A stretch of DNA of 64,000 nucleotides from Micromonospora haikouensis (lineage in GTDB: Bacteria; Actinomycetota; Actinomycetes; Mycobacteriales; Micromonosporaceae), in NCBI RefSeq assembly GCF_900091595.1, contig NZ_FMCW01000032.1, positions 22,236 through 86,235 of the forward strand. Reading direction: 5' to 3'. Position 1 is the first letter of the stretch; each line of letters begins with the position of its first letter. Shown here in pieces: positions 25,363-34,170 of this stretch. The position numbers and the translations under genes are program-made. The notes beneath the pieces are model-generated. The model was given only the letters and a program-made list of their open reading frames with translations. It had not been told where the DNA came from and searched no databases.

Positions 25363-26858
25363 CGGTTGTGCCACCCGGTGCCCACCGGTCGGGGCGTCGC
25401 CACCCGGGTCGGCTCGGCCGGTAGCCCCCGGGCGACCGCGCCGGCTGCCGCGGCGAACGCCGCGAAGTACCACAGGGTCACCACGTTCGAGATCACGTTG
25501 GACGCCGCGCTGACCGCGACGAAGGCGACCGCGCAGCCCAGGAAACCGATCGCGATCCCCCGGCCGAGGCTCCCCGGTGGGGCCCGGCGCAGCGCGTTCA
25601 GCCCGGTGTGCAGACACAGCGCCAGCATCGCCAGGTACGCCAGCAGCCCGGCCAGCCCGGTCTCCACGTACGCGCGCAGGAAGTCGTTGTGTGGCTTCTT
25701 CGCCTCGTCGGCCTCGAACTTGGTCATGTTGGGGCCGATCCCGGTGACCGGGTTGCGGTTGGCCAGCGACACGATCTCCGACCAGTAGCCGACCCGCCAG
25801 GCGAGGGTGTTGCCGGTCGGGCCGCCGCCCACGGCGGTGCTGTCGGCGAGCTGCCCGAAGCGGTGCGCCACGCTCGGCAGCAGGGCCACCCCGGCCACCG
25901 CGACCAGGCAGAGCGCCACCAGCATCCGCCGGCTGCGGTGCAGCACCGCCACCACCAGCAGGCCCAGTCCCGCGCCGAGGATCGCGCTGCGGGTGTTGGT
26001 GAGCAGCAGGAACAGCAACGACGCGGCGAGCAACGCGCCGAGGCCGAGCCGGAGCCGGCGGCTCAGGTAGCGGTAGATGCCGAACCCGAAGATCACCATG
26101 AACATCAGGTAGCGGCCGAAGGTGGTGGACTGGCCGAACGGCCCGCTGATCCGGGTGAAGCCCCCCTTGACCTCGGCCGGTGGGTGGCCGAGCAGGGACA
26201 GCACGACGGTGTAGCCGACCGCCAGCGCCAGCGAGGCGTACGCGGCGAGCAGCACCCGGCGGACCGCCGGCAGGTCCGGCATCAGTTGCTCCAGGACCAC
26301 GAACATCACCACCACGGTGCCGATCCGCAGCGACTCCAGGGCGCTGGGCACCGGCTGGGCGGCCCCCGCCGCGCTGACCAGGGAGGTGGCCCCGACCAGC
26401 AGCATCGCCACGCCGAGCGGCGAGCCGCGCAGCCGGCCCCGCTGGCGCAGCTGGGCGGCGAGCCAGAGCCCGGCGGCGAGCAGGAACAGCACCGCGAGGA
26501 TCGTCGACGGATCCATCGCCCGGGTCGCCGCCGCGCCGTCGGCCCGGCCGGCCGTCGGGCCGCTGAGCTTGAACAGGTCGACGCAGGAGCGGACCGCCAG
26601 CATCAGCAGCACGTACGCCGCGAACCGGGTCAGCGCGAGCACGCCGACGGCCAGCCCGGCGAGGACCGCCAGGGGCAGCACCGCGCCGACCCGGCCGCCA
26701 CCGGTGGCGGCCAACCCGACGGCGACCGCCGCCACGGCGCAGAGCAGGGCCGCGCCGACGGTCAGCAGGCGGGCGGTCGGATCACCGGCGGCCCACCGGC
26801 GCCGCCCGTCGGCGGGCAGGGCGAGGTCACTCTCCGTGCCGTGTCGCTGTCCGTCCAC
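25359..26858 (-). CDS. O-antigen ligase/polymerase family membrane protein (Wzy/WaaL)
   Basis: A 499-residue membrane protein with about 11-12 hydrophobic helices. The large outer loop and the conserved motif before the last helices are clear: FLLLTNTRSAILGAGLG, then RNPVTGIGPNMTKFEADEA and KPHNDFLRAYVETGLAGLLA. That is the Wzy_C signature (H-N-..-L) of enzymes joining undecaprenyl-linked glycan blocks outside the membrane. Polymerase (Wzy) is more likely than ligase because a Wzz and a Wzx gene follow. GTG start; 64 bases separate it from the upstream glycosyltransferase. Confidence 0.85.
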   Translation of the reverse strand: MDGQRHGTESDLALPADGRRRWAAGDPTARLLTVGAALLCAVAAVAVGLAATGGGRVGAVLPLAVLAGLAVGVLALTRFAAYVLLMLAVRSCVDLFKLSGPTAGRADGAAATRAMDPSTILAVLFLLAAGLWLAAQLRQRGRLRGSPLGVAMLLVGATSLVSAAGAAQPVPSALESLRIGTVVVMFVVLEQLMPDLPAVRRVLLAAYASLALAVGYTVVLSLLGHPPAEVKGGFTRISGPFGQSTTFGRYLMFMVIFGFGIYRYLSRRLRLGLGALLAASLLFLLLTNTRSAILGAGLGLLVVAVLHRSRRMLVALCLVAVAGVALLPSVAHRFGQLADSTAVGGGPTGNTLAWRVGYWSEIVSLANRNPVTGIGPNMTKFEADEAKKPHNDFLRAYVETGLAGLLAYLAMLALCLHTGLNALRRAPPGSLGRGIAIGFLGCAVAFVAVSAASNVISNVVTLWYFAAFAAAAGAVARGLPAEPTRVATPRPVGTGWHNR

Positions 26859-26922
26859 CGCTCGCCGACCACTCGTTTCCAGGGAACTGTTGCCGGTCGC
26901 CGCCGACGGCCGGAAGGACGGC

Positions 26923-28215
26923 CTAATCTAACGGTCGCCGAGGTCGGGAGACATGGGCCGTTACGCCGACCGTGGGCGACCCAACGTCCGGTTCCCCCCG
27001 GCGGGGGGCGCGCAGAGCCAGCGAGAAGTAGAGTTCCTCCAGCTCACGGGCGGCGGCGTCCCAGCTGTACTCGGCGAGCACCCGGTCCCGCAGCAGCGCG
27101 GCGCCGGCCCGTTCGGCAGGCAGGTCGGCGGTCACCGTGTGCAACGCGCGGCGCAGGTCGTCGACGTCGCCGTCGCGGAACAGCCGCTGCCCCGGGCCGT
27201 CGCGGTCGAGCATCTCGCGGTGGGGTTCGATGTCGCTGGCCACCACCGGCAGGCCGTACGAGGCGGCCTCCAGCACGGTCAGCGGCAGCCCCTCCAGGCG
27301 GGACGGCTGCACGAAGGCCGCCGCGTGCGAGTACAGCTCGGCCAGCACGTCGCCGTAGACGAAGTCGGTGAACACGATGCGCGGGTCGTCACCGGCGGCG
27401 GCGCGGAGCTGGGCGACGTACCCGTCGGTGAAGGCCGAACCGCCGACGATGGCCAGCCGCAGGTCGGTCGGCAGCTGACGGAACGCCCGCACGAGCAGGT
27501 CGGCGGCCTTCTCCGGGACGAGCCGGCCGACCAGCAGCAGATAGTTGCCGGGGCGCAGGCCGAACCGGGACAGTTCCCGGGGCGGCAGGTGGGTGGGGGC
27601 GACCACCCCGTTGGGGATGTAGCGGGCGGGCCGGCCGAACCGGCTGGCGTAGTGCGCGGCCAGGCCCCGCGACACGGTCACCCGGGCGTCGGGCAGGTGC
27701 CCGCTGAGCCGGTACGCGGTGCCGAGCACGGCCCGCGCCGCCCGGCCCCACTTGTCGCGCTGGTTGTCCAGCCCGTGCACGGTGAGCACCACCCGGGCCC
27801 GGGAGGCGTACCGGGCCAGCGGCGCGGTCAGCACCGGGCCGAGGCCGTGGTAATGCACGATGTCGGGGCGCTCGGCCAGCGCCGCCACGGTGGAGGTGGC
27901 CGAGTGCACGATGGCGTCGAGGTGCTTGCTGGACACGGTGCGGGCCCGCCGTAACCGGATGCCCCGGTGCCGGGTCTCCTCGACCGCGCCGTAGCTGTCC
28001 CGGCAGTAGACGGTCACCTCGTGGCCGAGGCCGGCCAGCCGGCTGGCCATCTCCTCGACGTGCCGTTCGATCCCCCCGTAGGTGGCCGGCACGCCCTTCT
28101 GGCCGATCATCGCCACCCGCAGGGGACGCCAGCCCGGCGGGCAGGTCACGCCCGGCCCCGGGCGGTCGGGGCGAGGCTGTCCCCCTCGGTCGGCGGCATC
28201 GTTACGGAACGGCAC
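26923..28215 (-). CDS. GT4-family glycosyltransferase with DUF1972-type N-terminus
   Basis: A 430-residue glycosyltransferase. After about 30 disordered residues, the acceptor domain begins RVAMIGQKGVPATYGGIERH and continues VEEMASRLAGLGHEVTVYCR, a hallmark of rhamnosyl-/DUF1972-type GT4 enzymes. The donor domain shows LLLVGRLVPEKAADLLVRAF, then VQPSRLEGLPLTVLEAASYG. The GTG at 28215 is taken as start; a start closer to RVAMIG is possible since the first 30 residues are low complexity. It is first in the minus-strand unit that runs glycosyltransferase, polymerase, Wzz, Wzx, sulfotransferase. No initiating (priming) glycosyltransferase is visible, so the locus may use one encoded elsewhere. 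Confidence 0.85.
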   Translation of the reverse strand: MPFRNDAADRGGQPRPDRPGPGVTCPPGWRPLRVAMIGQKGVPATYGGIERHVEEMASRLAGLGHEVTVYCRDSYGAVEETRHRGIRLRRARTVSSKHLDAIVHSATSTVAALAERPDIVHYHGLGPVLTAPLARYASRARVVLTVHGLDNQRDKWGRAARAVLGTAYRLSGHLPDARVTVSRGLAAHYASRFGRPARYIPNGVVAPTHLPPRELSRFGLRPGNYLLLVGRLVPEKAADLLVRAFRQLPTDLRLAIVGGSAFTDGYVAQLRAAAGDDPRIVFTDFVYGDVLAELYSHAAAFVQPSRLEGLPLTVLEAASYGLPVVASDIEPHREMLDRDGPGQRLFRDGDVDDLRRALHTVTADLPAERAGAALLRDRVLAEYSWDAAARELEELYFSLALRAPRRGEPDVGSPTVGVTAHVSRPRRPLD

Positions 28216-28404
28216 GGTCCCCCCTCGTTTTCGCTGCGTGCCGGGGCGGGGCGTGGCCCCGGGCGCACGGGACGCTAGATCATCGACGATCGGCCGGCCA
28301 CTGGCCGGTCAGTCAGACCTGGCCGGCCACCGTCGCCACCGGCCGGGTCGGGCGCCTGCGGGTGCCGCCCGGCCGGGTGCCGGTGGCCGCCCCGGTGCCG
28401 GTGC

Positions 28405-28441
28405 GACGCCGGGAGGACGGAGTCTCCGTCCTCCCGGCGTC
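28405..28441 (-). terminator. Perfect long hairpin after the ThuA/GSDH gene
   Basis: Two perfectly complementary 18-base arms, GACGCCGGGAGGACGGAG and its complement, surround a single T (so the innermost pairs must open). It sits 13 bases past the stop of the minus-strand ThuA gene. It is the cleanest terminator in the window and separates this gene from the polysaccharide locus. Confidence 0.85.
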
Positions 28442-28453
28442 CGGGCGGTGACG

Positions 28454-31400
28454 TCAGGAGGTCGGGCCGCCGAACTCCACCCAGTTGAGGTTGAACAGGC
28501 TGGTCGTGGGTCCGCCGGAGACGGGCTTGAAGACCAGGTAGAGCGCGTGCGTGCCGGCCGCCTGGCTGACCGGGAAGGTCTGGCTGGCCCAGGCGCTGGT
28601 GCCGGTGGTCGCGTTGAGCGTCGCGCTGGTCACCAGCTCACCGGTCGGCGAGTCGAGCCGCAGCTCGACGATGCCGCGCGGGGTTCCGGCGGTGGCCGTG
28701 GAGCCACCGGCGTACCGGAAGGTGATCGTGTCGATCCCGCCCAGGTTGATCGGGGCGAGCGCGATGTGGTCGCCGTTGTCGATGCCGGCCACGTGCTGGC
28801 CGCCACCGGCGTCGGTGGTGTTCGCCAGGGTGACGCCCTGCTGCACCTGGGCGAACTCGGCCTGCTGCCGGAAGGTCTGCAGGACCACCTGGTCGAGGGA
28901 GGACAGCGCCGGCTGGCCGTTGGCGCCCGTGTCGGTGTAGGTGGCGCTGATCGCGCCGTACAGGTAGCCGCCGGCGTGGTCGGCGCCGTCGGCCGGGGTC
29001 TCGAAGGAGCCGGAGCAGCCGTTGGCGTCACTCATGCCGTGGCCGTGGGTGTCGTGGCCCAGCACGAACGAGACCGTGACCCGGCTGCAGTCGATCGGGC
29101 CGTCCTCGGGGTCGGTCACGGTGACCGTCCACGGCACGGTGTCACCCCAGTTGAAGAAGGTGCCCGACAGCGGTGAGGTGACCTTCACGGTGGGCGCGGT
29201 GTTGCCCACCGTGATCTCGCGGGTGAGCACCGCCGTCTTGCCGCTGGAGTCGGTGACCGTCAGCTTGGCGGTGAAGACCCCGTTGGTGGTGTAGGTGTGC
29301 GACGCGTCCCGCTGGGTCGAGTCGGTGGTGCCGTTGCCGTCGAAGTCCCAGGCGTAGGTGATGGTCTCACCCGGGTCCGCGTCGTAGGAGCCCTCGGCGG
29401 AGAACTGCACGGTCAGCGGCGCCTGGCCGGAGGTCGGGCTGGCGTGCAGCTCGGCCACCGGCGCCCGGGTGCCCTTGGCGTAGCGGATCACCGACAGCGC
29501 GGCGTCCGGGTTGGCCCGGAAGAAGCCGTCGCCGTACTCCAGCAGGTAGAGGTTGCCGTCCGGGCCGAACTCCATGTCCATCGGGTTGTCGAAGACGAAG
29601 CCCGGCAGGAACTGCTCCACCCCGACCAGCTTGCCGCTGCCGTTGGTGCGCATCATGAAGATCTTGTCCCGGGTGAACTCCCCGAAGACCACCGCGTCCT
29701 GGTAGTACTCCGGGAACTTGGTCTCGGAGGCCAGCGCCGCGTCGTACTTGTAGACCGGGCCGCCCATCGGGCCGACGCCACCGGTGCCGAGCACCGGCCA
29801 CGTGAACTCACACGTGCCGGGCGGAGTGGCCAGGTACGCCTCGGCGCAGGTGGTGGTGGCCCGGAAGGTGTAGTTGAGCTGCGGGTCCTGCACCGGCGGG
29901 AGGACCTGCCGGCCGGTGTTGCGCGGCGAGTCGTTCACCGGAGCGGCGCAGTTGAACGCGCCCTTGGACTGCTTGGTGACGAAGTCGTAGTCGATGTACG
30001 GCAGCGTCGGCGAGTAGCAATACGGCCAGCCGAAGTTGCCGGCCTTGTTGGTGGCGATCCACCGACCGGTGCCCTCCGGTCCCCGGGCCGGGTTCGGCAC
30101 CTGCGAGTCCGGCGAGTAGTCGCCGATGTAGACGAAGCCGCGGGAGTCCACGTCGAAACGGAACGGGTTGCGCAGACCCATCAGGAAGATCTCCGGGCGG
30201 GTCTGGTCGTCGCGGTCCTCGGACTCGGGGAAGAGGTTGCCGGCCGGGATGCTGTACGACCCGTCCGCCTTCACCTTGATCCGCAGCACCTTGCCCCGCA
30301 GGTCGTTGGTGTTGCCGGCGGACCGCTGGGCGTCGTAGCCCGGCCCCTGGGTCGGCGACTCGTTGATCGGGGTGAAGCCGTCCGAGCCACCGGCGTTGGT
30401 GTCGTCACCGGTGACCAGGTAGAGCAGCCCCTTGCCGTCGAACTTGACCTCACCGGCGACGTGGCAGCAGATGCCCCGGTCGGTGTCGACCTTCATGATC
30501 TTCTGCTCGCTGGCCAGGTCCAGGTGCGGGGTCGGCTCCTCCACGAACTTGAACCGGGAGAGCTGGTTGTGGCCCTTGTAGACGTCCCACGCGGTCGGGT
30601 CGGCGCTGGTCGCCGGCGCGTCCGTGGTGGGGGTGTCGAGTTTCGGCGCGTAGTAGGCGTACACCCACTTGTCGGTGGCGAAGTCCGGGCCGACGGTGAC
30701 CGACTGGAGGCCGTCCTCGTCGTGCTGGTAGACGGGAATGGTGGTGATCACCGGGCTGGCGCCGGTCTCCGGGTCGTACAGCCGGATCTCACCGGCCCGG
30801 GTGTTGTGCAGCACCCGACCGTCGGGCAGCACCGACAGGGTCATCGGCTCGCCCGGCTCGTCGTTGAGGATGACCTTCTCGTAGTTGGCCTTGACCGTCG
30901 CGCCGCAGTCCCCCTCGACCATGCCGGCCGACCACTGGATCGCGCCGAGCAGGTGCTTGCGGAACGCGCCGTTGGCGTACGTGTCGGCGGAGTCGCCGAG
31001 CCCGGTGTAGAACGACCGGCCCCCCTGGAAGTCCTTGCACCAGGAGATCGGGTGGTCGTAGCCCATGGTGCCGCCGGTGAACGTCTTCTCGTCCACCGTG
31101 GCCAGCACGTGCGCGGCGCCCCGGACGTTGGTGGTGAAGTTGTACCACTGGTCGTTCAGGCTGATCTGCCGGGCGAGCGGCTTGCTCGCCGGGTGCGCCC
31201 GGTCGGCCACGTCGATGCTCGCCGGCCCGCTCGACGCGGTGCCGGCGGCGGTGGTGCCGACGATGTCGCGGTAGAACGTCCACGACGGTTCGGCCTCGAC
31301 CGCGGCGTGCACGCCGAGGTAGCCACCACCGTTGCGGATGTAGCGCTCGAAGGCCGCCTCCTGGCTGCCGTTGAGCACGTCGCCGGTGGTGTTGAGGAAG

Positions 31401-31672
31401 ACCACCGCGCCGTAGCTGGCCAGGTTGTCGTCGGAGAACGCGGTCGAGTTCTGGGTGACGTCGACGGTGAAGCCGTTGCCGTTGCCCAGGGTGCGGATCG
31501 CGTTGACGCCCTTGTCGATCGACGGGTGGCGCTCACCGTCGGTCTTGGTGAACACCAGGACGCTGGTCCTGTCCTGGGCCGGCTGGGCCAACGCCGGGGC
31601 GGTCGCGGCGAGCGGGACGACGATCCCGACTCCTGCGATCGCGGCGAGCCATCGGTGTACCGATCTTGCCAT
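28454..31672 (-). CDS. Secreted ThuA / PQQ-sugar-dehydrogenase-like / PKD / CBM6-like modular protein
   Basis: A 1072-residue exported protein. Signal peptide to about residue 29 (ATAPALAQ). Residues about 36-255 are a ThuA-like domain (NGGGYLGVHAAVEAEPSWTF; GTMGYDHPISWC; GGRSFYTGLGD). About 260-730 is a soluble glucose/sorbosone-dehydrogenase-like beta-propeller (GICCHVAGEVKFDGKGLLYL, GDDTN, MGLRNPFRFDVDS, GYVYIGDY-like repeats). Then come a PKD domain (about 735-825), an Ig-like segment with paired cysteines, and a C-terminal CBM6-like jelly roll (about 935-1070). It probably oxidises and processes glycans outside the cell; substrate unknown. The ATG at 31672 has GGAGGA upstream and starts the signal peptide. 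Confidence 0.85.
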   Translation of the reverse strand: MARSVHRWLAAIAGVGIVVPLAATAPALAQPAQDRTSVLVFTKTDGERHPSIDKGVNAIRTLGNGNGFTVDVTQNSTAFSDDNLASYGAVVFLNTTGDVLNGSQEAAFERYIRNGGGYLGVHAAVEAEPSWTFYRDIVGTTAAGTASSGPASIDVADRAHPASKPLARQISLNDQWYNFTTNVRGAAHVLATVDEKTFTGGTMGYDHPISWCKDFQGGRSFYTGLGDSADTYANGAFRKHLLGAIQWSAGMVEGDCGATVKANYEKVILNDEPGEPMTLSVLPDGRVLHNTRAGEIRLYDPETGASPVITTIPVYQHDEDGLQSVTVGPDFATDKWVYAYYAPKLDTPTTDAPATSADPTAWDVYKGHNQLSRFKFVEEPTPHLDLASEQKIMKVDTDRGICCHVAGEVKFDGKGLLYLVTGDDTNAGGSDGFTPINESPTQGPGYDAQRSAGNTNDLRGKVLRIKVKADGSYSIPAGNLFPESEDRDDQTRPEIFLMGLRNPFRFDVDSRGFVYIGDYSPDSQVPNPARGPEGTGRWIATNKAGNFGWPYCYSPTLPYIDYDFVTKQSKGAFNCAAPVNDSPRNTGRQVLPPVQDPQLNYTFRATTTCAEAYLATPPGTCEFTWPVLGTGGVGPMGGPVYKYDAALASETKFPEYYQDAVVFGEFTRDKIFMMRTNGSGKLVGVEQFLPGFVFDNPMDMEFGPDGNLYLLEYGDGFFRANPDAALSVIRYAKGTRAPVAELHASPTSGQAPLTVQFSAEGSYDADPGETITYAWDFDGNGTTDSTQRDASHTYTTNGVFTAKLTVTDSSGKTAVLTREITVGNTAPTVKVTSPLSGTFFNWGDTVPWTVTVTDPEDGPIDCSRVTVSFVLGHDTHGHGMSDANGCSGSFETPADGADHAGGYLYGAISATYTDTGANGQPALSSLDQVVLQTFRQQAEFAQVQQGVTLANTTDAGGGQHVAGIDNGDHIALAPINLGGIDTITFRYAGGSTATAGTPRGIVELRLDSPTGELVTSATLNATTGTSAWASQTFPVSQAAGTHALYLVFKPVSGGPTTSLFNLNWVEFGGPTS

Positions 31673-31968
31673 CTGGTTCCTCCGGTGGGGGGACGATGTG
31701 CTGCCTGCTCCGGGCGGGACGCCGGGGCCACCCGGGTGGTGTGTGTTGCGTCTGGCTCTCTCATGGGGTACGGGACGACGCCGTCCCGATCCCGTGCGGT
31801 TCGCCGACCGGAGAGCTGCGTACGGCCTGGGCCCGTGCCGGGGGCGCGCGGCAGCGCGGCACGGGGTCACGGGTCGGAAGAGGTGACGGGCTACGGGGGG
31901 CGGTACGCCCGGTCGCCGTCCGGGGCCGCCTTGCGGCGCGGACGGTCGGAGCGGGCCCCGGGAGGTGA
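31673..31968. other. Leader region of the ThuA/GSDH gene
   Basis: About 300 bases of GC-rich DNA with no convincing gene on either strand. The minus-strand promoter of the ThuA/GSDH protein should be here, but no clear -10/-35 pair stands out, and the ACTTTT inverted repeats found upstream of two other sugar genes are absent. Confidence 0.4.
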
Positions 31969-31992
31969 CGGTCGCGTCGGGGGACGCGACCG
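31969..31992 (-). terminator. Hairpin after the TIM-barrel gene
   Basis: Ten-base perfect arms (CGGTCGCGTC / GACGCGACCG) around a GGGG loop, about 60 bases past the stop of the minus-strand TIM-barrel gene. This suggests that gene and the following ThuA gene are transcribed separately. Confidence 0.6.
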
Positions 31993-32051
31993 CCACCTGG
32001 GTGCCGGCGGCGGTGTGGCCGGGCGGTGCCCAGCTACGGCCGCCGGACGGG

Positions 32052-33164
32052 TCAGTCGTTGGTGTAGATGGTCAGGTCGGCCATGTTGGCGTAGCTGAGC
32101 CGGGCGAAGTCCAGCGACTGGCCCGGGTTGGCGGTGCCGCCGGGGGCGGTGTCCATCTCCCAGTTGGCGTGGTGGAAGTCCGACTCGCCGATGGTCTGGA
32201 AGAACTGCTGGAAGTTGATGTCGCCCTCACCGAGCGGGATCATCTCATAGCCGTTGGGCAGCGCGGTGTTGCGGTTGCCGTCCTTGGCGTGGAACAGCGG
32301 GAACCGCTTGGTGCGCCGGGCCACGTTCAGGATCGGGTCGAACAGCGAGGTCTTCTGCTGGCCGGCCGAGTTGGTGTACGTGGTGTGCTTGTGCCGCGCC
32401 ACGTACGCCCAGTAGATGTCGCACTCGAAGAAGACGTACTTCGGGTCGGTCTTGGCGAAGAAGTACTCCAGCCGGCGCACGCCGGAGGAGCGGGTGGGCT
32501 TGCCGTTGGCGTCCAGCGGGCCGCTGTCGAGCAGGAACGAGTAGGCCACGTCGTGGTTGTGGGTGTAGAGGCGCATCTTGCGCTCCTTGGCCTGCCGGCC
32601 GAGCTCGTTCCACAGGTCGGCCGCGGCGTCCCAGTCGGACTGGTAGGCGCTGTTGGTCGGGTCGCTGCCGGTGCCGATGTTCTTCATGCCGAGTTCCTCG
32701 GCGATGTCGAGTTGCTGCTGGAAGGTGTCCGCCCGGATGCTCGTGTGGGTGCCGTTGGCGACCAGCCCGTTGTCGTCCAGGATCTTGCGGATCTCCGTCG
32801 GGGTGATCTGCCGGCCCAGGATCGAGGTGTGCTGGTTGTAGCCGGCGAACTCGATCTCCTTGTAGCCCATCTCGGCCAGGCTGGCGAGCACCCGCTCGAA
32901 GCCGTAGGGCACGCCGCTGTCGTCCGGGGCGGCGGAGATCCGGTCCCGGACGCTGTAGAGGATGATGCCCCGGTTCTGCGCCGGGATGAGCGGGTCGACC
33001 CGCCACTTGCCGTCCGCGCGGGCGGGACCGTTGGTCTGGAGCACCGGCAGGCCGGCCGCGCCGAGCACGGCGGCGGCGCCGGCCGACGCGGCCAGCAGCC
33101 GACGGCGGGTGACCTGGGCGCGGTACTGGGGGTCGGAGGCCATACGGCGCTGATCCTCGTTCAC
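32052..33164 (-). CDS. Tat-exported sugar phosphate isomerase/epimerase-like TIM-barrel protein
   Basis: A 370-residue protein of the xylose-isomerase-like TIM-barrel family. The N-terminus has a twin-arginine-type signal (TRRRLLAASAGAAAVLGAAG) and is cleaved probably near GPARADG. The barrel shows IILYSVRDRIS, YKEIEFAGYN, GMKNIGTGSDP, LYTHNHDVAYSF and VFFECDIYWAYVARH, with metal-ligand-type E/D/H residues and a final HANWEMDTAP. Exported versions often sit with ThuA, DUF1080 and keto-sugar genes, as here. A GTG at 33164 is chosen: GAAAGGTGG lies five bases before it, while the next in-frame GTG at 33173 has its only Shine-Dalgarno touching the codon; an ATG at 33143 also has GAGGA upstream. 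The ribosome site overlaps a CTTTCGAAAG palindrome. Confidence 0.8.
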   Translation of the reverse strand: MNEDQRRMASDPQYRAQVTRRRLLAASAGAAAVLGAAGLPVLQTNGPARADGKWRVDPLIPAQNRGIILYSVRDRISAAPDDSGVPYGFERVLASLAEMGYKEIEFAGYNQHTSILGRQITPTEIRKILDDNGLVANGTHTSIRADTFQQQLDIAEELGMKNIGTGSDPTNSAYQSDWDAAADLWNELGRQAKERKMRLYTHNHDVAYSFLLDSGPLDANGKPTRSSGVRRLEYFFAKTDPKYVFFECDIYWAYVARHKHTTYTNSAGQQKTSLFDPILNVARRTKRFPLFHAKDGNRNTALPNGYEMIPLGEGDINFQQFFQTIGESDFHHANWEMDTAPGGTANPGQSLDFARLSYANMADLTIYTND

Positions 33165-33173
33165 AATTTCCAC

Positions 33174-33183
33174 CTTTCGAAAG
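33174..33183 (-). promoter_or_regulatory. CTTTCGAAAG palindrome over the ribosome binding site
   Basis: A perfect ten-base palindrome whose right half forms part of the Shine-Dalgarno sequence of the TIM-barrel gene. It resembles the GAAA-(n)-TTTC palindromes reported near actinobacterial xylanase genes. Binding here would block translation start or elongation of the transcript. Whether any protein binds is unknown. Confidence 0.4.
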
Positions 33184-33187
33184 CGGC

Positions 33188-33361
33188 CCTGCGGACCGTG
33201 GAGACGTGCGAAGTCCTACTAGGAGGGTCGAAGGACCTGCGCCGCCGAATACGCGTGGCCGGGTAGATGGCTGGTCGATCAAGGGGTGATGTCAACCGTG
33301 TTACGTCCGTGAACCGGACACTAACGGCGACCGCCAGCTAAAGATAGACCTCGAACGGAGA
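33188..33361. other. Leader region of the TIM-barrel gene
   Basis: No gene found. It is less GC-rich than its surroundings (for example TAAAGATAGACC near 33340), as expected for a promoter region of the minus-strand TIM-barrel gene. The ACTTTT inverted repeat at its far end could be an operator. Confidence 0.4.
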
Positions 33362-33362
33362 A

Positions 33363-33386
33363 ACTTTTGTTCGTGCGAACAGAAGT
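33363..33386. promoter_or_regulatory. 24-base inverted repeat, ACTTTT-type operator candidate
   Basis: ACTTTTGTTCG, two bases, then CGAACAGAAGT: eleven-base arms that match at ten positions. It lies about 200 bases upstream of the TIM-barrel start. A second repeat of exactly the same length beginning with the same ACTTTT and ending in AAGT lies upstream of the secreted sugar dehydrogenase at 44819, suggesting one regulator for both loci. Confidence 0.5.
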
Positions 33387-33508
33387 TCCCGATGGTCGGC
33401 GAGGAGCCGCCGGACGGTCGCCCGCACCGGCCTCCCCCGTCGATCCACCGACCCCCACCAGCGCGAACACCGACCGTGACGGGAATCCGAGGACCCGGGC
33501 ACGCCGCA

Positions 33509-33548
33509 GGGCGCGGCGTCGACCTCCCGTCGATTCGACGCCGCGCCC
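33509..33548 (-). terminator. Hairpin after the thioredoxin-fold lipoprotein gene
   Basis: Thirteen-base perfect arms (GGGCGCGGCGTCG / CGACGCCGCGCCC) with a 14-base loop, 40 bases past the TAG of the minus-strand redoxin gene. Good candidate for the end of that two-gene operon. Confidence 0.65.
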
Positions 33549-33588
33549 GCACGAGCCGGCGGGGACCGGCCGTCACCATCCGGGGCGG

Positions 33589-34170
33589 CTACCCGGAGCC
33601 GGCCAGCACCAGTTCCCCGAGCCGCTGCTCCAGCGCCGCCGCGTCCAGCCCGCCGGGCCACCCGCGCAGCAGCGCGCCGCCCTTGGCGACCAGCACGACG
33701 GCCGGTGGCTCCCGCACCGCGTACGACCGCCAGATCGTCTGCTGCTCGTCCACGACGACGGGATACTCCACCCGGTGCGCACGCAGGTAGTCCTGCAACT
33801 CGTCGGCCTGGTCGGCGCCCGCCACCCCGACGAAGACCACCCGGTCCCGGTAGCGGCGGGCGAGGTCGCTCAGCGCGTCCTGCCGGTCGACGCAGGTGGT
33901 GCACCAGGAGCTGAAGAAGGTGAACACCACCGGCCGGTCGGCCCACAGCCGGGCGGCGGTGAGCGGGGTGCCGTCGGTCAGCCCACCGGTGAACGCGGGG
34001 GCGGCCGGCGCGGTGCCGGGCGCCGGGCGCAGCGCCAGGTCGGCGGGGACCGGGCCGGGCAACGTCGACGCGCCGCCGGCGAGCGCCGGTGCGGGCTCGG
34101 CGGCCGGCCGGGCGGTGCAGCCGGCCAGCACCAGCACCGCCAGCAGCGGCGCGAGCAGCCGCCGCCTCAC
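33589..34170 (-). CDS. TlpA/ResA-like thioredoxin-fold lipoprotein
   Basis: A 193-residue lipoprotein. A lipobox LAVLVLAGC near residue 17 is followed by a flexible linker and a thioredoxin-fold domain: PVVFTFFSSWCTTCVDRQDA holds the redox pair Cys-Thr-Thr-Cys, VVFVGVAGADQADELQDYL is the family core strand, and YAVREPPAVVLVAKGG carries the cis-proline. Proteins of this type reduce or make disulfides outside the membrane, for example in cytochrome c maturation; the true partner is unknown. The GTG start overlaps the stop of the preceding small lipoprotein by four bases, so the two are co-translated. Confidence 0.8.
   Translation of the reverse strand: MRRRLLAPLLAVLVLAGCTARPAAEPAPALAGGASTLPGPVPADLALRPAPGTAPAAPAFTGGLTDGTPLTAARLWADRPVVFTFFSSWCTTCVDRQDALSDLARRYRDRVVFVGVAGADQADELQDYLRAHRVEYPVVVDEQQTIWRSYAVREPPAVVLVAKGGALLRGWPGGLDAAALEQRLGELVLAGSG

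Noticed and set aside
29297..32098. 933-codon open frame opposite the ThuA/GSDH gene
   Set aside because: Antisense shadow of a well-supported gene; no domain is recognised and no ribosome site precedes it.
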